Shown here: positions 42,224-52,205 of the stretch, piece by piece
Layout of the letters: every line of letters starts with the position of its first letter
How positions within the stretch are numbered: the stretch's first letter is position 1
DNA from: Alphaproteobacteria bacterium
GTDB lineage: Bacteria > Pseudomonadota > Alphaproteobacteria > Paracaedibacterales > VGCI01
Length of the DNA: 64,000 nt
Assembly: GCA_019746225.1 (NCBI GenBank)
Contig: JAIESE010000012.1
Coordinates: 38,699-102,698 of the forward strand
Direction of reading: 5' to 3'
Made by a program: the position numbers and the translations under genes
Notes under the pieces: generated by a model
Database searches by the model: none
What the model saw: the letters and a program-made list of their open reading frames with translations, nothing else
Told to the model about the DNA's origin: nothing

Positions 42224-45200
42224 ACTTTACTTCTTTTTTCATCAAACATCCGGTTACGGCAACCATCTTGAACGTCATGATTCTTGTTGTTGGATTGTTG
42301 AGTCTGAAGACAATTTCTGTGCGCGAATATCCGGAAATAAAACTCCCGAGTTTTGTGGTTTGGGCGCATTATCCCAATGCCAGTGCGGAGCTGGTGGAGT
42401 CGGCTCTCACCAACGTTTTGGAGGATCAGCTCGCTGGGGTTGAAGGGGTTGAGACGATGACGTCTCATTCCACCCAAGGCGCCTGCAACATTGATCTTAT
42501 TTTTGTGGAAGGAACGTCTGTTGAGCGGGCTCTCATTGCTGTAAGAGATGCCATTGCTTTGGCACGATCGGAGTTACCCAAAGACATACCGGAGCCCGTT
42601 GTTCAACAAAGGACAAAGTCGAATGGTCCTCCTTTTATGGCAATTTCGGTGTCTTCCAAGACATTAAATATTGGGGATCTCACTCATTATGTAAACTTGA
42701 ATCTTAAAAATGCTTTTAGAAGCTTGAAAGGAGTTGCTGCGGTTGAAGTGTGGGGTCAACCGTATACAATGACGGTCTCCCTTGATCCCCAGAAACTCTA
42801 TTCCTTTGGCATTAATGCAGACGATGTTTTCACGGCTATTGAAAAAAATAATTTATCTTGGCCGGTTGGTAAGTTTCGAAATGATGTTCCAACAACAATG
42901 GATTTGAGTCTATCTTCTGTGGCAGATTTTGAAGATTTATTTATTAAAGATAACAATGGGAAACCCATATTTTTACGTTCGATTGCTGACGTTCAGCTCA
43001 AAACCAACACAAAAACAATGCTCACAAAGATCAACGGAAAGCCAGGTCTTATCCTTGGCATTTCCCGAACGAACGATTCAAATCCCTTAAATGTTTCTGA
43101 GCTGGTGAGTGAGCAAGTTGAGCATTTGAAGCAGACGCTTCGAAGCGATATGGTCCTTGAGGTTGTTCTGGATCAAGCGGACTTTATTCGCGCTTCGTTA
43201 AGTAACATTCAAAACTCTATTATTGAGGCCATCTTACTTGTTCTGGTCATCGTTTTCTTATTTTTAAGAAATATTCGAGCAACCCTTATTCCTTTAATAG
43301 CGGTTCCAATTTCTCTTGTTGGGTCTGTTATCTTGTTGAAAATATTTGGCTTTTCGATTAACACAATCACCTTGTTAGCCATGGTTTTGGCCATTGGTCT
43401 TGTGGTGGATGATGCAATTGTGGTTTTGGAGAACATCGAGAGACACCTTGCCAATGGGATGAAACCTCTTAAGGCTGCCCTGGAGGGAAGTCGGGAAATT
43501 GGGTTTGCGATTGTGGCCATGACGTTGACCCTTGCCAGTGTTTATGCCCCTATTGCCTTTATTCAAGGGGCCGTTGGCCAATTGTTTGTTGAGTTTGCTG
43601 TAGCCCTTGCGGGGAGTGTACTCATTTCTGGAATGGTAGCATTGACTCTGTCGCCTCTCATGTGTGGAAAAATACTCCGTCATGAAAAAAAGCGCCTCTT
43701 TCCAAAGATTGATGACTTTTTTGGCGCAACGGAAAAATTTTATGTCAGAAGTTTGAATCAGTCACTCGCCCATCCTCGGGTCGTTCTTTCAATTGCGGGA
43801 GGGACCTTTCTTTCTTTAATCTTTTTATTTTCGCATCTTCCTTCCGAAATTGCCCCCAAAGAGGATCGGGGTCTTATGGGGGTTTATTTGCCCCGTATTC
43901 CTGGAAAAGACGTCAATGCTCTTGCCCCTTACGTTGCTCAAATTGAAGAGCAGGTAAAAGACATTCCCGAAGGTAAGGGGTATTTGGCCTTTATGGGGGA
44001 GTGGGGTGGTAACGTGATTCTGTCTTTAAAGCCCCATGAAGAAAGACGTGTTTCGACAGAAGCTGTTGTTGAACGAATTCGCCCCCAGATGGTGGATCTC
44101 CCGTCGATTGACGCACACACGTGGAGTTGGGAATCAGGGTTACCTGGTTTAGATGATGCAGTAACCGGGGGAGAGTTAACGTTGGCTATCTCTTCCATCG
44201 GAAGTTATCGCGATCTCTTCGACCAGGTCGAGAAAGCCAAAAAGGCCATTGAGGATAAGAAGATCTTTCAATACGTGAACCATAATCTCATGCTTAATAC
44301 GCCTGGCTATTCTGTTCTCCTTGACCCAAACACTGTTTCGCGTCTTGGTTTTACCCCTTTTCAAATTTCGAAAATGATCGAGGTGTTTTTCAGTGGCCAA
44401 CAGTCTCTCCATTTCCAGAAGGATGGGATCCGATATCAAATTACCCTAGAGGGAAAACCAGCGCCCTGGACGTTGGATGAATTGTACCTCACAAACGCAA
44501 AAGGAAAGAGAATTTCTCTTGGGACCCTCGGGGAACTTAAGTCCTCTGTTATGCCGAAAGAGTTGATTCACTTTAACCAGATGCGTTCTGTATCTCTTTC
44601 TGCGGGTTTAATGCCGGACCAAAAAATCAAGGCAGCGATGCCTCAGTTTTGGAAGCTGGCGTCTGAATCACTTTCTCCTGAACTAAAAAAAGAATGGACG
44701 GGAGCAGGCAAGTTGTACACAAAGTCTTCGTTGGCGATGGTTCTTTTGTTTGGGATGGCGCTCATTTTCATTTATGCCATTTTAGCCATTCAATTTGAGA
44801 ATTTCCTTGATCCCTTTATTATCATGCTAACCGTGCCGTTGGGGTGCTTTGGAGCCTTGGTTACGGCGTGGGTGTTTGGGCAGTCGTTGAACATTTATAC
44901 TCAGATCGGGCTTGTGACCCTGATCGGTTTGATCACCAAGCACGGTATCCTCATTGTTGAATTTGCCAACCAATTGATTGCGGCTGGAAAAAGCGTTGAA
45001 GAGGCGATTCGCGAGGCGGCACGCTTGCGCTTGCGGCCCATTCTTATGACAACAGGCGCGATGGTTTTTGGAGCATTGCCATTAATTTTGTCCTCAGGGG
45101 CAGGTATCGAGGCCCGCCGAGCGATAGGCTTGGTGCTCGTCGGCGGGCTCACGTTTGGAACATGCTTCACATTGCTGATCTTGCCTAAGCTGTATCACTT

Positions 45201-45237
45201 ATTGAAAACGATGAGATTAAAAGTTAAATCTGTCTGA
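42220..45237 (+). CDS. RND multidrug efflux pump, HAE1 type
   Basis: A 1005-residue inner-membrane antiporter of the AcrB/MexB superfamily. It begins TSFFIKHPVTATILNVMILVVG, has large periplasmic loops after helices 1 and 7, and carries the proton-relay helix 4 with LAIGLVVDDAIVVLENIERH. The second half repeats the pattern (ITKHGILIVEFANQ, RLRPILMTTGAMVFGALPL). The layout fits drug or metabolite efflux. Substrate is unknown. It forms a two-gene operon with the adaptor. The 3' end overlaps the convergent F-box-like gene by 14 bases. Confidence 0.95.
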   Translation: MNFTSFFIKHPVTATILNVMILVVGLLSLKTISVREYPEIKLPSFVVWAHYPNASAELVESALTNVLEDQLAGVEGVETMTSHSTQGACNIDLIFVEGTSVERALIAVRDAIALARSELPKDIPEPVVQQRTKSNGPPFMAISVSSKTLNIGDLTHYVNLNLKNAFRSLKGVAAVEVWGQPYTMTVSLDPQKLYSFGINADDVFTAIEKNNLSWPVGKFRNDVPTTMDLSLSSVADFEDLFIKDNNGKPIFLRSIADVQLKTNTKTMLTKINGKPGLILGISRTNDSNPLNVSELVSEQVEHLKQTLRSDMVLEVVLDQADFIRASLSNIQNSIIEAILLVLVIVFLFLRNIRATLIPLIAVPISLVGSVILLKIFGFSINTITLLAMVLAIGLVVDDAIVVLENIERHLANGMKPLKAALEGSREIGFAIVAMTLTLASVYAPIAFIQGAVGQLFVEFAVALAGSVLISGMVALTLSPLMCGKILRHEKKRLFPKIDDFFGATEKFYVRSLNQSLAHPRVVLSIAGGTFLSLIFLFSHLPSEIAPKEDRGLMGVYLPRIPGKDVNALAPYVAQIEEQVKDIPEGKGYLAFMGEWGGNVILSLKPHEERRVSTEAVVERIRPQMVDLPSIDAHTWSWESGLPGLDDAVTGGELTLAISSIGSYRDLFDQVEKAKKAIEDKKIFQYVNHNLMLNTPGYSVLLDPNTVSRLGFTPFQISKMIEVFFSGQQSLHFQKDGIRYQITLEGKPAPWTLDELYLTNAKGKRISLGTLGELKSSVMPKELIHFNQMRSVSLSAGLMPDQKIKAAMPQFWKLASESLSPELKKEWTGAGKLYTKSSLAMVLLFGMALIFIYAILAIQFENFLDPFIIMLTVPLGCFGALVTAWVFGQSLNIYTQIGLVTLIGLITKHGILIVEFANQLIAAGKSVEEAIREAARLRLRPILMTTGAMVFGALPLILSSGAGIEARRAIGLVLVGGLTFGTCFTLLILPKLYHLLKTMRLKVKSV

Positions 45238-45892
45238 ATTTTTCTAATAGAACAGTTAGAGAGTCTTTCGTATAATTAAGTTGTTGTTCTGCCAGTCGTA
45301 TATTATATCCAGCGAAAAGAGTTTGATTTTCTTGAAGGTAAACAACTTTTACCCCTTCGAATTGACTTGTTATATGAATCACCTTAAATACACAATCCAG
45401 TAACTGTCCGTTAGATTTAATGAGGTTGTCTTTTACGAGGCAAAATATGGGGTCTATCCAATTGAGTGGATTTTGTATCGGTGTTTCAATACCTTCACAA
45501 GGCAATCCCATTCCTTTGAGGGTCTGTGGATCAAGTTCAAGCAAGCTAGGCTTGCTTAGATTTGTCTTTAAATAACCCTCTTCAACCAAAAAATTGAAAT
45601 ACCTTGAAACTCTGAATTTGACTATGGTTTTTAAATCAAGATGCCTAAATACGGATTTTGTCATTATCTCAAATGGTACCTTAGCAAGGGGACCTGCGGC
45701 AGTAATCATTTCATCAGATATTTCAACAGTACCTAGAGCTAAACCGGGTTGGGTTTCTGAGGTTAGAGTTTGTGGAGTCTTAGCTTCCTCCGTAAGAGGG
45801 TTTTCCTCGGTGGATAAGGCTGGATGTGTCATTTGGGAGAGTACAAGCGCCAAAGGCACAACAGCCAAAATTCCTTTCATACTATTCTTCAT
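45224..45892 (-). CDS. Exported protein with F-box-like motif
   Basis: A 222-residue protein with a signal peptide (KGILAVVPLALVLSQMTHPALS). After a disordered Thr/Glu linker, residues 71-105 match the F-box pattern: VPFEIMTKSVFRHLDLKTIVKFRVSRYFNFL, to be compared with LPxEILxxIFxxLxxxDLxxxxxVSxxFxxL (the hydrophobic spacing and the Val-Ser-Arg are right). The remaining 115 residues have no recognised fold. F-boxes recruit Skp1 in eukaryotic ubiquitin ligases and occur in effectors of intracellular bacteria. A signal peptide plus an F-box suggests secretion towards a host, but this rests on pattern matching by eye. AAGGATT lies before the start. Confidence 0.65.
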   Translation of the reverse strand: MKNSMKGILAVVPLALVLSQMTHPALSTEENPLTEEAKTPQTLTSETQPGLALGTVEISDEMITAAGPLAKVPFEIMTKSVFRHLDLKTIVKFRVSRYFNFLVEEGYLKTNLSKPSLLELDPQTLKGMGLPCEGIETPIQNPLNWIDPIFCLVKDNLIKSNGQLLDCVFKVIHITSQFEGVKVVYLQENQTLFAGYNIRLAEQQLNYTKDSLTVLLEKFRQI

Positions 45893-46253
45893 TTTTGAAT
45901 CCTTTAATTTGGGTTTGCTTTAACGACCTGATGTAAATAAAGGTCGCTAATTTATATTAATACTTTGCAAAAGATAATTTTCTCAAGTAGCGTTATATAT
46001 AACCAGTGAATTCATATTTTGCAATACCGTAAAAATACGCTAGTTTCAAACTATTCAGATAGATGAAGCAACATAATCAAAGGAATTATTTAACTTTTGC
46101 AGAGGTTTTTATATGATTTATTTGGGCATTTGCCTAATAGGGAAATACACACCTCTATGGAGTGCATAAGAAGTATTTATCATGTTTCAAGTCAATGTAT
46201 CAACAAATAATACTCTGAAAACAAATGGATCGCTGTGCTGTCTTTTATGAAAA
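45893..46253. other. AT-rich gap without supported gene
   Basis: 361 bases between the F-box-like gene and dsbB, carrying the promoter region of the former. One short stem-loop (CGACC...GGTCG near 45925-45945) is the only structure noticed. No ORF with a ribosome-binding site. Confidence 0.4.
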
Positions 46254-46766
46254 TCACGATTTATTCGTTGGCAAATAAAGACTCAAAGAGGTTAAGAAAC
46301 CGAGTCCTGCTTGAAGAAGCAGGTTCCATACGGTGGCGGAAATCCCGAAGATTGCCCAGGAGATTTGATCACATCGCGGGCGGGTGACCTTCATCATTTG
46401 AGCGCGAAAATCTTCGAGTGTTGCGGCGCTTCCGACGCCTGTGCAACTCGCAGGACCCGACCACCAATGTTGCTCCATGCCTACATGATAACCGGTGAGC
46501 ACGATTCCGATGAAAAGCACGAAGAGCTGGGCGAGGATGCCGCGATGACCAGCAAAGAAAGCCGTTTTAAGGCTGAGGATGCCAACCATAATGATGCCCG
46601 CATATACGCACCGTTCATAAAGGCAAAAATCACAGGGCAGAATACCAAAACCATATTCCGCAATATAAGCAAACCCGAGAGATGCAGCAGCGATCAGGAT
46701 CAAAAAATAGTGGACGTGTTTGTGGGAGAGACAGCTGAGGACTTTGTTCATGGTGGTGCAGGTCAT
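46254..46766 (-). CDS. dsbB: Disulfide bond formation protein B
   Basis: A 170-residue four-helix membrane protein starting at ATG 46766 (MTCTTMNKVLSC), chosen because AAGGAG lies six bases upstream; a longer frame reaches 46811. It reoxidises DsbA with quinone. The first periplasmic pair is CDFCLYERC (CxxC with Tyr-Glu-Arg-Cys, typical of DsbB). The second cysteine pair lies in the second periplasmic loop: one in PASCTGVGSA and one in TRPRCDQISW. No dsbA is in the window. It is in the same orientation as the upstream DedA-like gene, 91 bases away. Confidence 0.92.
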   Translation of the reverse strand: MTCTTMNKVLSCLSHKHVHYFLILIAAASLGFAYIAEYGFGILPCDFCLYERCVYAGIIMVGILSLKTAFFAGHRGILAQLFVLFIGIVLTGYHVGMEQHWWSGPASCTGVGSAATLEDFRAQMMKVTRPRCDQISWAIFGISATVWNLLLQAGLGFLTSLSLYLPTNKS

Positions 46767-46857
46767 TGTTGTCTCCTTGAGATGAGCCTTTTGTACGATC
46801 TCTCTTCTCAAAGCTTACCCCCACTGCCTCCCATAATCAAGATGGACTCAGTTCAAA

Positions 46858-47475
46858 TCACCCAGCCAAATATTGAACAATCATGAATCCAGCGACTAAA
46901 GAGATTAAGACGAGTCCCAAAAGCCAAGGCAGATATCGCTCAATGAATACGCGGGCCCAGTCTCCAAAGAACCAGAGAAGAGCGGAGAGGAGAAAGAATC
47001 GGAACGAACGGGCGATTATTGAGGCCACGACGAATTGAGAAAGATTTAATCCGGCCACGCCGCTTGCGATGGTCACGAGCTTAAAAGGAATCGGGGTGAG
47101 CCCTTTGAGGACAATAATCCAAAATCCCCAGTCTTGAAAATCTGCCTGAAAGCGGCCAAATGCAGCTTCTAAATGATAGGTTTCAATAATCCATTCCCCA
47201 ATGGTTTCAAATAAGAAATACCCGATGGCATAGCCTACAAGCCCCCCCAACACGGAAGTAATGGTGCACAAAGCGGCCAACACCCAGGCTTTGGCCCGAT
47301 CTGCTAGAATCATGGGGATGATCATTAAGTCCGGGGGCAAGGGAAAAAAGGAGCTCTCGGCAAAAGAAACCAGGCAAACAATCCATACGGCTTGTGGTTT
47401 GGCAGCCATTTGAAGGGTCCAAGCGTAAAGGCGACGAAGCCAGGAGGGTGACGCGATGACAGCAGTATTTGGCAT
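46858..47475 (-). CDS. YqaA/DedA-family membrane protein
   Basis: A 205-residue integral membrane protein of the SNARE-associated/DedA group, YqaA subgroup. Signatures are SFAESSFFPLPPDLMIIPMIL and the re-entrant loop KGLTPIPFKLVTIASGVAGL with the Pro-x-Pro and conserved Arg in IARSFRFFLLSALLW. The DedA superfamily flips or scrambles lipids or maintains the proton motive force. Start overlaps the lysS stop (TGATG), so the two are coupled. Confidence 0.92.
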   Translation of the reverse strand: MPNTAVIASPSWLRRLYAWTLQMAAKPQAVWIVCLVSFAESSFFPLPPDLMIIPMILADRAKAWVLAALCTITSVLGGLVGYAIGYFLFETIGEWIIETYHLEAAFGRFQADFQDWGFWIIVLKGLTPIPFKLVTIASGVAGLNLSQFVVASIIARSFRFFLLSALLWFFGDWARVFIERYLPWLLGLVLISLVAGFMIVQYLAG

Positions 47476-49112
47476 CAGATGGCTTTCTCTATTTCAGGAG
47501 CGGTTGTACTTTTGAGCTTCTCATCAATGAGATCAATCATTTCCTTGACGCCATATAATGCAATGAAGGAGCCCATGCGCGGGCCTTCTGCTTGTCCCAA
47601 GAGAACCTCATATAATGCCGCAAACCAAGCGCGCAATTCCGGGTAAGGATGGTTTTTACCCACCTCAAAAACAAGGGTCTGGAGATCTTCTGCCGACGTT
47701 TGGGTTGGAATCGTCGTGAGACGATCCCGTAACTCAATCATCGCGCTTCGGTCTATCTCGGTTGGTGTTCGATAGGTTTTCGTTGGCAAAATAAAGTCAT
47801 TGTAGTAGTGAATCGCATGATCGATGAGTCGGGCCAGGAAGGGCGCAGACTCAGGGGTGACATCCTTCTGATAGCGCGTGACAAACCCCCAGAGAATGGA
47901 GGCATCTTCCGCATTACACACGGACGCTAAATTCAACAAAATCCCAAAGCTGAGGGTGCTTTCCAAAACCGGTGGATGCCCAGCATGGACGTGCCAGGTG
48001 GGGTTTTCCAGCTGTTGATCCTCAGGTTGAGCAGGATATTTGGCAACCCAAGACAAATAATCGTCAACATGGCGCGGAATAACATCAAAATACAAGCGTT
48101 TGGCTTTACGAGGTGACTGGTACATGTAGTATGACAAGCTTTCCCATGGAGCGTATTTTAGCCACTCCTCTATGGTTAAGCCATTGCCTTTGGACTTCGA
48201 TATCTTTTGTCCTAGTTCATCTAGGAAAAGCTCGTATGTCAAACATTCCGGGGGTTTTCCGCCTAAGATGTGGGTGATTTGAGTTGACAGTTTCACAGAA
48301 TCAATGAGGTCTTTGCCTGACATTTCATAATCCACATCAAAGGCCCGCCAACGCATGCCCCAGTCGACCTTCCACTGCAGCTTACAATGCCCCCCGGTAA
48401 CAGGGACCTCAACCGGTTGGTTGGTCTTTGGGTCAAGATAGGTGACAGTCGCAGCTTGTGTATCCCGACTTATAATAGGCACCTGAAGGACGTGACCGGT
48501 TGTTGGACAAATCGGCAAGAATGGGCTGTAGGTGGCGCGGCGCTCTTCACCTAATGTCGGTAGAATAACGGCAATCACGGCGTCATAATGTTCAAGGACA
48601 AGCTTTAAAGTTTCATCAAAGCGACCACTTTTATACCAATCTGTGGAGCTTTGGAATTCATAATCAAACCCGAACGAATCTAAAAACTGGCACAACATGG
48701 CATTATTGTGATGCCCAAAACTTTCAAATTTTTCAAAAGGATCAGGGATTTGTGTGAGAGGTTTGCCCAAATGTTGGAGGAGCATTTGTTGGTTGGGTAC
48801 GTTATCAGGGACTTTGCGAAGGCCGTCCATATCATCCGAAAAAGCAAAAAGCCGGGTCGGTATGTCGCTTAACACTTGAAAAGCATGGCGTACCATGCAG
48901 GTGCGGGCGACTTCACCGAATGTCCCGATATGCGGCAAACCAGAGGGACCATACCCCGTTTCCAAGAGAACAAATCCTTTTTTAGGGGTTTTATGTTGGA
49001 TTCGGTTTAAGATTCGCCGGGCCTCTTCAAATGGCCAAGCTTTTGCATGGATACCACCTTCGCGCCAGCGCGTCCAATTTTCATCAAGCGTCGTGTTATG
49101 CACTTTTTTCAC
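47475..49112 (-). CDS. lysS: Lysine--tRNA ligase, class I
   Basis: A 545-residue class I LysRS, the archaeal-type enzyme that replaces the class II form in most alphaproteobacteria. Class I signatures are present: the HIGH variant [10 protein letters not shown] and KMSKS variant ISKSKGNG. The zinc-ribbon-like and helical C-terminal domains follow. A GTG start at 49112 is used here; a second GTG four codons in gives better spacing to the GAAGGA site, so the exact start is unsure. It heads a minus-strand unit with the DedA-like gene. Confidence 0.95.
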   Translation of the reverse strand: MKKVHNTTLDENWTRWREGGIHAKAWPFEEARRILNRIQHKTPKKGFVLLETGYGPSGLPHIGTFGEVARTCMVRHAFQVLSDIPTRLFAFSDDMDGLRKVPDNVPNQQMLLQHLGKPLTQIPDPFEKFESFGHHNNAMLCQFLDSFGFDYEFQSSTDWYKSGRFDETLKLVLEHYDAVIAVILPTLGEERRATYSPFLPICPTTGHVLQVPIISRDTQAATVTYLDPKTNQPVEVPVTGGHCKLQWKVDWGMRWRAFDVDYEMSGKDLIDSVKLSTQITHILGGKPPECLTYELFLDELGQKISKSKGNGLTIEEWLKYAPWESLSYYMYQSPRKAKRLYFDVIPRHVDDYLSWVAKYPAQPEDQQLENPTWHVHAGHPPVLESTLSFGILLNLASVCNAEDASILWGFVTRYQKDVTPESAPFLARLIDHAIHYYNDFILPTKTYRTPTEIDRSAMIELRDRLTTIPTQTSAEDLQTLVFEVGKNHPYPELRAWFAALYEVLLGQAEGPRMGSFIALYGVKEMIDLIDEKLKSTTAPEIEKAI

Positions 49113-49241
49113 TTTCCTTCGTATTTGACTTGACAGATGTATAGCATAGATTCAATGATTTGGAAATGCTTGCCATTATAGATGACACGTGATATTACCT
49201 TAACACATTCTTTGAATTGAATTTGACAGAAAGGCTAAAAA

Positions 49242-49850
49242 ATGTCTTTAAAACACTATTTAGAGTCGTCCATTCAAGTCCTCCAATCCACAACAGCGGA
49301 TAACACCTTGTTGGGTGCAGTTGATGAAGCGACTCAGCTCATCATTGAAGCCTTGACGAGTGGGTTGCCGGTCCTGGTTTGTGGCAATGGGGGCTCAGCT
49401 TGTGATGCTTTGCATATAACCGGGGAGCTGGTGGGTCGATTCTTAATGGAGCGTAAAGCCTTAAATGTGATCGCTTTGTCAGACAATGTTGGCATCCTCA
49501 CCGCCCTTGCCAACGACTATTCCTATGATTATGTCTTTGCCCGTCAAGTGGAGGCGTACGCAAAACCGGGAGCTGTGCTCATTGGTTTGACGACGAGTGG
49601 GAATTCCGCCAATGTCGTACGGGCGTTTGAAACAGCGCGTGAGCTTGGCATGAAGACGGTGGCTTTCACAAAGAAGGGCAGCACAAAAATAGCTTCCTTA
49701 AGTGATGTTCTAATTGGGGTTCCCTCTTCTTCTACGCCCTTGATTCAACAGGTGCACATCTGCTTATATCATTATCTGTGTCATGCTATTGAACAAGACA
49801 TGTTTGGGCAAGAACAGGGGGATGATCAGAAGGTTGTTTCAGCACCCTAA
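49242..49850 (+). CDS. gmhA: Phosphoheptose isomerase (SIS domain)
   Basis: A 202-residue SIS-domain isomerase converting sedoheptulose-7-phosphate to D-glycero-D-manno-heptose-7-phosphate, the first step of the ADP-heptose pathway. Conserved parts are VCGNGGSACDALHITGELVGRF, LTALANDYSYDYVFARQVEA, LTTSGNSANVVRAFETARELGM and the late HICLYHYLCHAIEQ. It works with HldE encoded at 20915. gapR follows 55 bases later. The start follows a GAAAGGC site. Confidence 0.94.
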   Translation: MSLKHYLESSIQVLQSTTADNTLLGAVDEATQLIIEALTSGLPVLVCGNGGSACDALHITGELVGRFLMERKALNVIALSDNVGILTALANDYSYDYVFARQVEAYAKPGAVLIGLTTSGNSANVVRAFETARELGMKTVAFTKKGSTKIASLSDVLIGVPSSSTPLIQQVHICLYHYLCHAIEQDMFGQEQGDDQKVVSAP

Positions 49851-49905
49851 GTTCTGCTATAACAAATCAAATTTTGTGTTTTAAAAATAATCTTAAGGGA
49901 GAATC

Positions 49906-50190
49906 ATGATGGCATTTGAAGTCGTATCCACTGGACAATTGCGTCAATATATTGAAAAGGTCGAGCGTCTTGAGGAAGAAAAAGCGGAGCTTATGGATGC
50001 TATTCGGGAAGTTTTTGCCGAAGCCAAAGGAAATGGCTTTGATGTCAAAATCATGAAGCAAGTTTTAAAAATGCGCAAAATGAAACAAGAAGAGTTAATG
50101 GAGCAAGAAGAACTCTTAACCCTTTATCTTCAAGCATTGGGCATGGTTCCGAACTCCAAGCTCGCCGATGGAATTGATGAAGCGGCGTAA
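49906..50190 (+). CDS. gapR: Nucleoid-associated protein GapR (DUF2312)
   Basis: A 94-residue, all-helical protein of the DUF2312/GapR family: VVSTGQLRQYIEKVERLEEEK, EVFAEAKGNGFDVKIMKQVL, MRKMKQEELMEQEELLTLYLQALG. In Caulobacter GapR clamps around overtwisted DNA ahead of forks and RNA polymerase and aids topoisomerases. Two ATGs (49906, 49909) follow AAGGGAG. Its gene ends 25 bases before a 59-bp-arm palindromic repeat. Confidence 0.94.
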   Translation: MMAFEVVSTGQLRQYIEKVERLEEEKAELMDAIREVFAEAKGNGFDVKIMKQVLKMRKMKQEELMEQEELLTLYLQALGMVPNSKLADGIDEAA

Positions 50191-50215
50191 AGCGTTTTAG
50201 TTGATGTTTTTAGTG

Positions 50216-50353
50216 CCCCTCACCCGCCTCTTCACTTTCGTTCAGAGTCGACCTCTCCCACAAGGGGAGAGGTAAAAATACAAACGTGCACGATTACCTC
50301 TCCCCTTGTGGGAGAGGTCGACTCTGAACGAAAGTGAAGAGGCGGGTGAGGGG
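50216..50353. repeat. CCTCTCCC-core inverted repeat with perfect 59-bp arms
   Basis: The left arm (50216-50274) and right arm (50295-50353) are exact complements over all 59 bases, around a 20-base loop. The outer ends are CCCCTCACCCGCC / GGCGGGTGAGGGG, and the inner cores CCTCTCCCACAAGGGGAGAGG and its complement. Same family as 22411 and 53012. Perfect arms imply recent origin or ongoing repair between arms. It lies between gapR and mrdA, ending 34 bases before the mrdA ATG. Confidence 0.9.
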
Positions 50354-50387
50354 GAAAAAACCTTTCACAAATCCTAGGAAAACATGA

Positions 50388-52190
50388 ATGTCCTCTCAAG
50401 ATAAACAGCAGCTCTTTACCCGACGGGCCTTGATAATAGGGGGCGCCCAAGGGCTTCTTTTGACCAGTTTGGTAGGGCGCCTTTATTATCTTCAAGTCAA
50501 TTCTTCGGATCATTACCGCACACTTTCGGACAAAAATCGCATTCATTCCCGGCTCATCGCGCCTTCACGGGGGCAGATTCTGGATCGATCTGGTAAAATT
50601 TTGGCCACCCATCATAATGCCTATCGGGCTATTGTTATTCGAGATCAGGCCACAGATCTTCCCCAACTTCTCACATCGGTACAATCAATTTTAGGATTAG
50701 ATAATCAGGACATCGATCGTATCTCCCAAGAATTGAAGCGCAAACCCCGCTTTGTGCCGGTAACTTTGAAAGAGGGCCTCTCTTGGGATGAAGTTACACG
50801 CCTTGAGCTGCATTTGCCTGATTTAACGGGGATGAGTGTTGAGCAAGGCCAAAACCGCTCCTACCCCTTTGGTCCTGAAACATGTCATTGCGTTGGCTAT
50901 GTGGCGACGGTTGGGGAAAAAGATCTTGATGGGGATCCGTTGCTTGAATTGCCGGGGGTCCGTATTGGAAAAGCAGGGATCGAGAAGTCTTACGAGACAG
51001 AGCTCCGTGGAAAACCCGGCGTGAAACAAGTGGAGTTGAATTCGGTTCGTCGAATTGTGCGGGAGTTATCGACATCTCCAAGTTCTGCTGGGCGAGATAT
51101 CAATCTCACCCTTGACCTTGAATTGCAGCAGTCTGTGTTTCAGCGTCTCTCAATGGAAACGGGGGCAGCAGCTGTTATTTTAGACGCAAAGGTTGGTGGG
51201 GTTTTGAGTTATGTATCAAGCCCGGGATTTGATTCCAACTTATTTGCCAATGGCATTTCAAAAACCCAATGGGATGAGCTCTTAAATCACCCCCAACGCC
51301 CCTTAAATGATAAAGTGCTGACTGGTCAATATGGGCCTGGATCCACCTTTAAAATGATTGTGGCCTTGGCTGCCCTCGAGGCGGGGGTGATTACACCGTC
51401 AACGCCGGTTTGTTGTACAGGGTCCGTGACCTTAGGGAATCACGAGTTTCATTGCCATAGTTGGAAGACAGGCGGGCATGGAACCGTCACTCTTGAAAAT
51501 GCGATTGCACAATCCTGCGATGTCTATTTTTACCATGTGGGCAAATTGTTGGGTATTGATCCCATGGCCGCGATGGCCAAGCGCTTTGGTCTGGGTTCTC
51601 CAACTGGTATCGATCTTCCAGGCGAAAAGCCTGGTCTCATTCCTTCACGGGAATGGAAAAGTTTGGTGATGGGAAAATCTTGGGCCCTTGGGGAAACTTA
51701 TAATGCTAGCATTGGTCAAGGGTATGTGCTGGCCACGCCCCTTCAATTAGCCGTCATGACAGCGCGGCTCGTCACAGGAAAAGTTGTGACGCCTCATTTG
51801 GCACGGCTGCAGGACCAGCCAACTTTTGAGGACATTAAGGTCAATTCTGAGCATTTGAATCTTGTCATATCTGGAATGTCAAAAGTGGTGAATGAGCCGT
51901 TTGGGTCTGCATATGCAAGTCGAATCACGGAAGCTGGGTTTCAGATGGGGGGAAAAACGGGATCAACCCAAGTACAGCGCATTACCAAGAAAGATCGAGA
52001 GCAAGGTCTTGCGGGCAGTGCGAACCGTCCATGGCACACCCGGGAGCATGCCCTGTTTGTTGGATATGCGCCCCTCGAGAATCCGCGCTTTGTTGCGTCC
52101 GTTCTTGTTGAACATGGGGGAAGTGGTGCAAGAGCAGCGGCTCCCGTGGCACGAGACATTCTTTTAATGGCACAGAAAATGGTGGGCTGA
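50388..52190 (+). CDS. mrdA: Penicillin-binding protein 2
   Basis: A 600-residue class B transpeptidase that cross-links peptidoglycan during cell elongation. One N-terminal membrane helix (ALIIGGAQGLLLTSLVGRLYYLQV), the pedestal domain (NRIHSRLIAPSRGQILDRSG), then the catalytic motifs: Ser319 in GPGSTFKM (SxxK), SCD in IAQSCDVYFYHVG (SxN variant usual for PBP2), and KTG in MGGKTGSTQ. Full length. In many bacteria rodA sits next to mrdA; it is not here. A stem-loop terminator follows. Confidence 0.96.
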   Translation: MSSQDKQQLFTRRALIIGGAQGLLLTSLVGRLYYLQVNSSDHYRTLSDKNRIHSRLIAPSRGQILDRSGKILATHHNAYRAIVIRDQATDLPQLLTSVQSILGLDNQDIDRISQELKRKPRFVPVTLKEGLSWDEVTRLELHLPDLTGMSVEQGQNRSYPFGPETCHCVGYVATVGEKDLDGDPLLELPGVRIGKAGIEKSYETELRGKPGVKQVELNSVRRIVRELSTSPSSAGRDINLTLDLELQQSVFQRLSMETGAAAVILDAKVGGVLSYVSSPGFDSNLFANGISKTQWDELLNHPQRPLNDKVLTGQYGPGSTFKMIVALAALEAGVITPSTPVCCTGSVTLGNHEFHCHSWKTGGHGTVTLENAIAQSCDVYFYHVGKLLGIDPMAAMAKRFGLGSPTGIDLPGEKPGLIPSREWKSLVMGKSWALGETYNASIGQGYVLATPLQLAVMTARLVTGKVVTPHLARLQDQPTFEDIKVNSEHLNLVISGMSKVVNEPFGSAYASRITEAGFQMGGKTGSTQVQRITKKDREQGLAGSANRPWHTREHALFVGYAPLENPRFVASVLVEHGGSGARAAAPVARDILLMAQKMVG

Positions 52191-52205
52191 AGGGGATAGG
52201 GCCTA

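Noticed and set aside
46311-46886. Long plus-strand ORF across dsbB
   Set aside because: It is antisense to a complete DsbB with correct motifs, has no ribosome-binding site and reads as low-plausibility protein.
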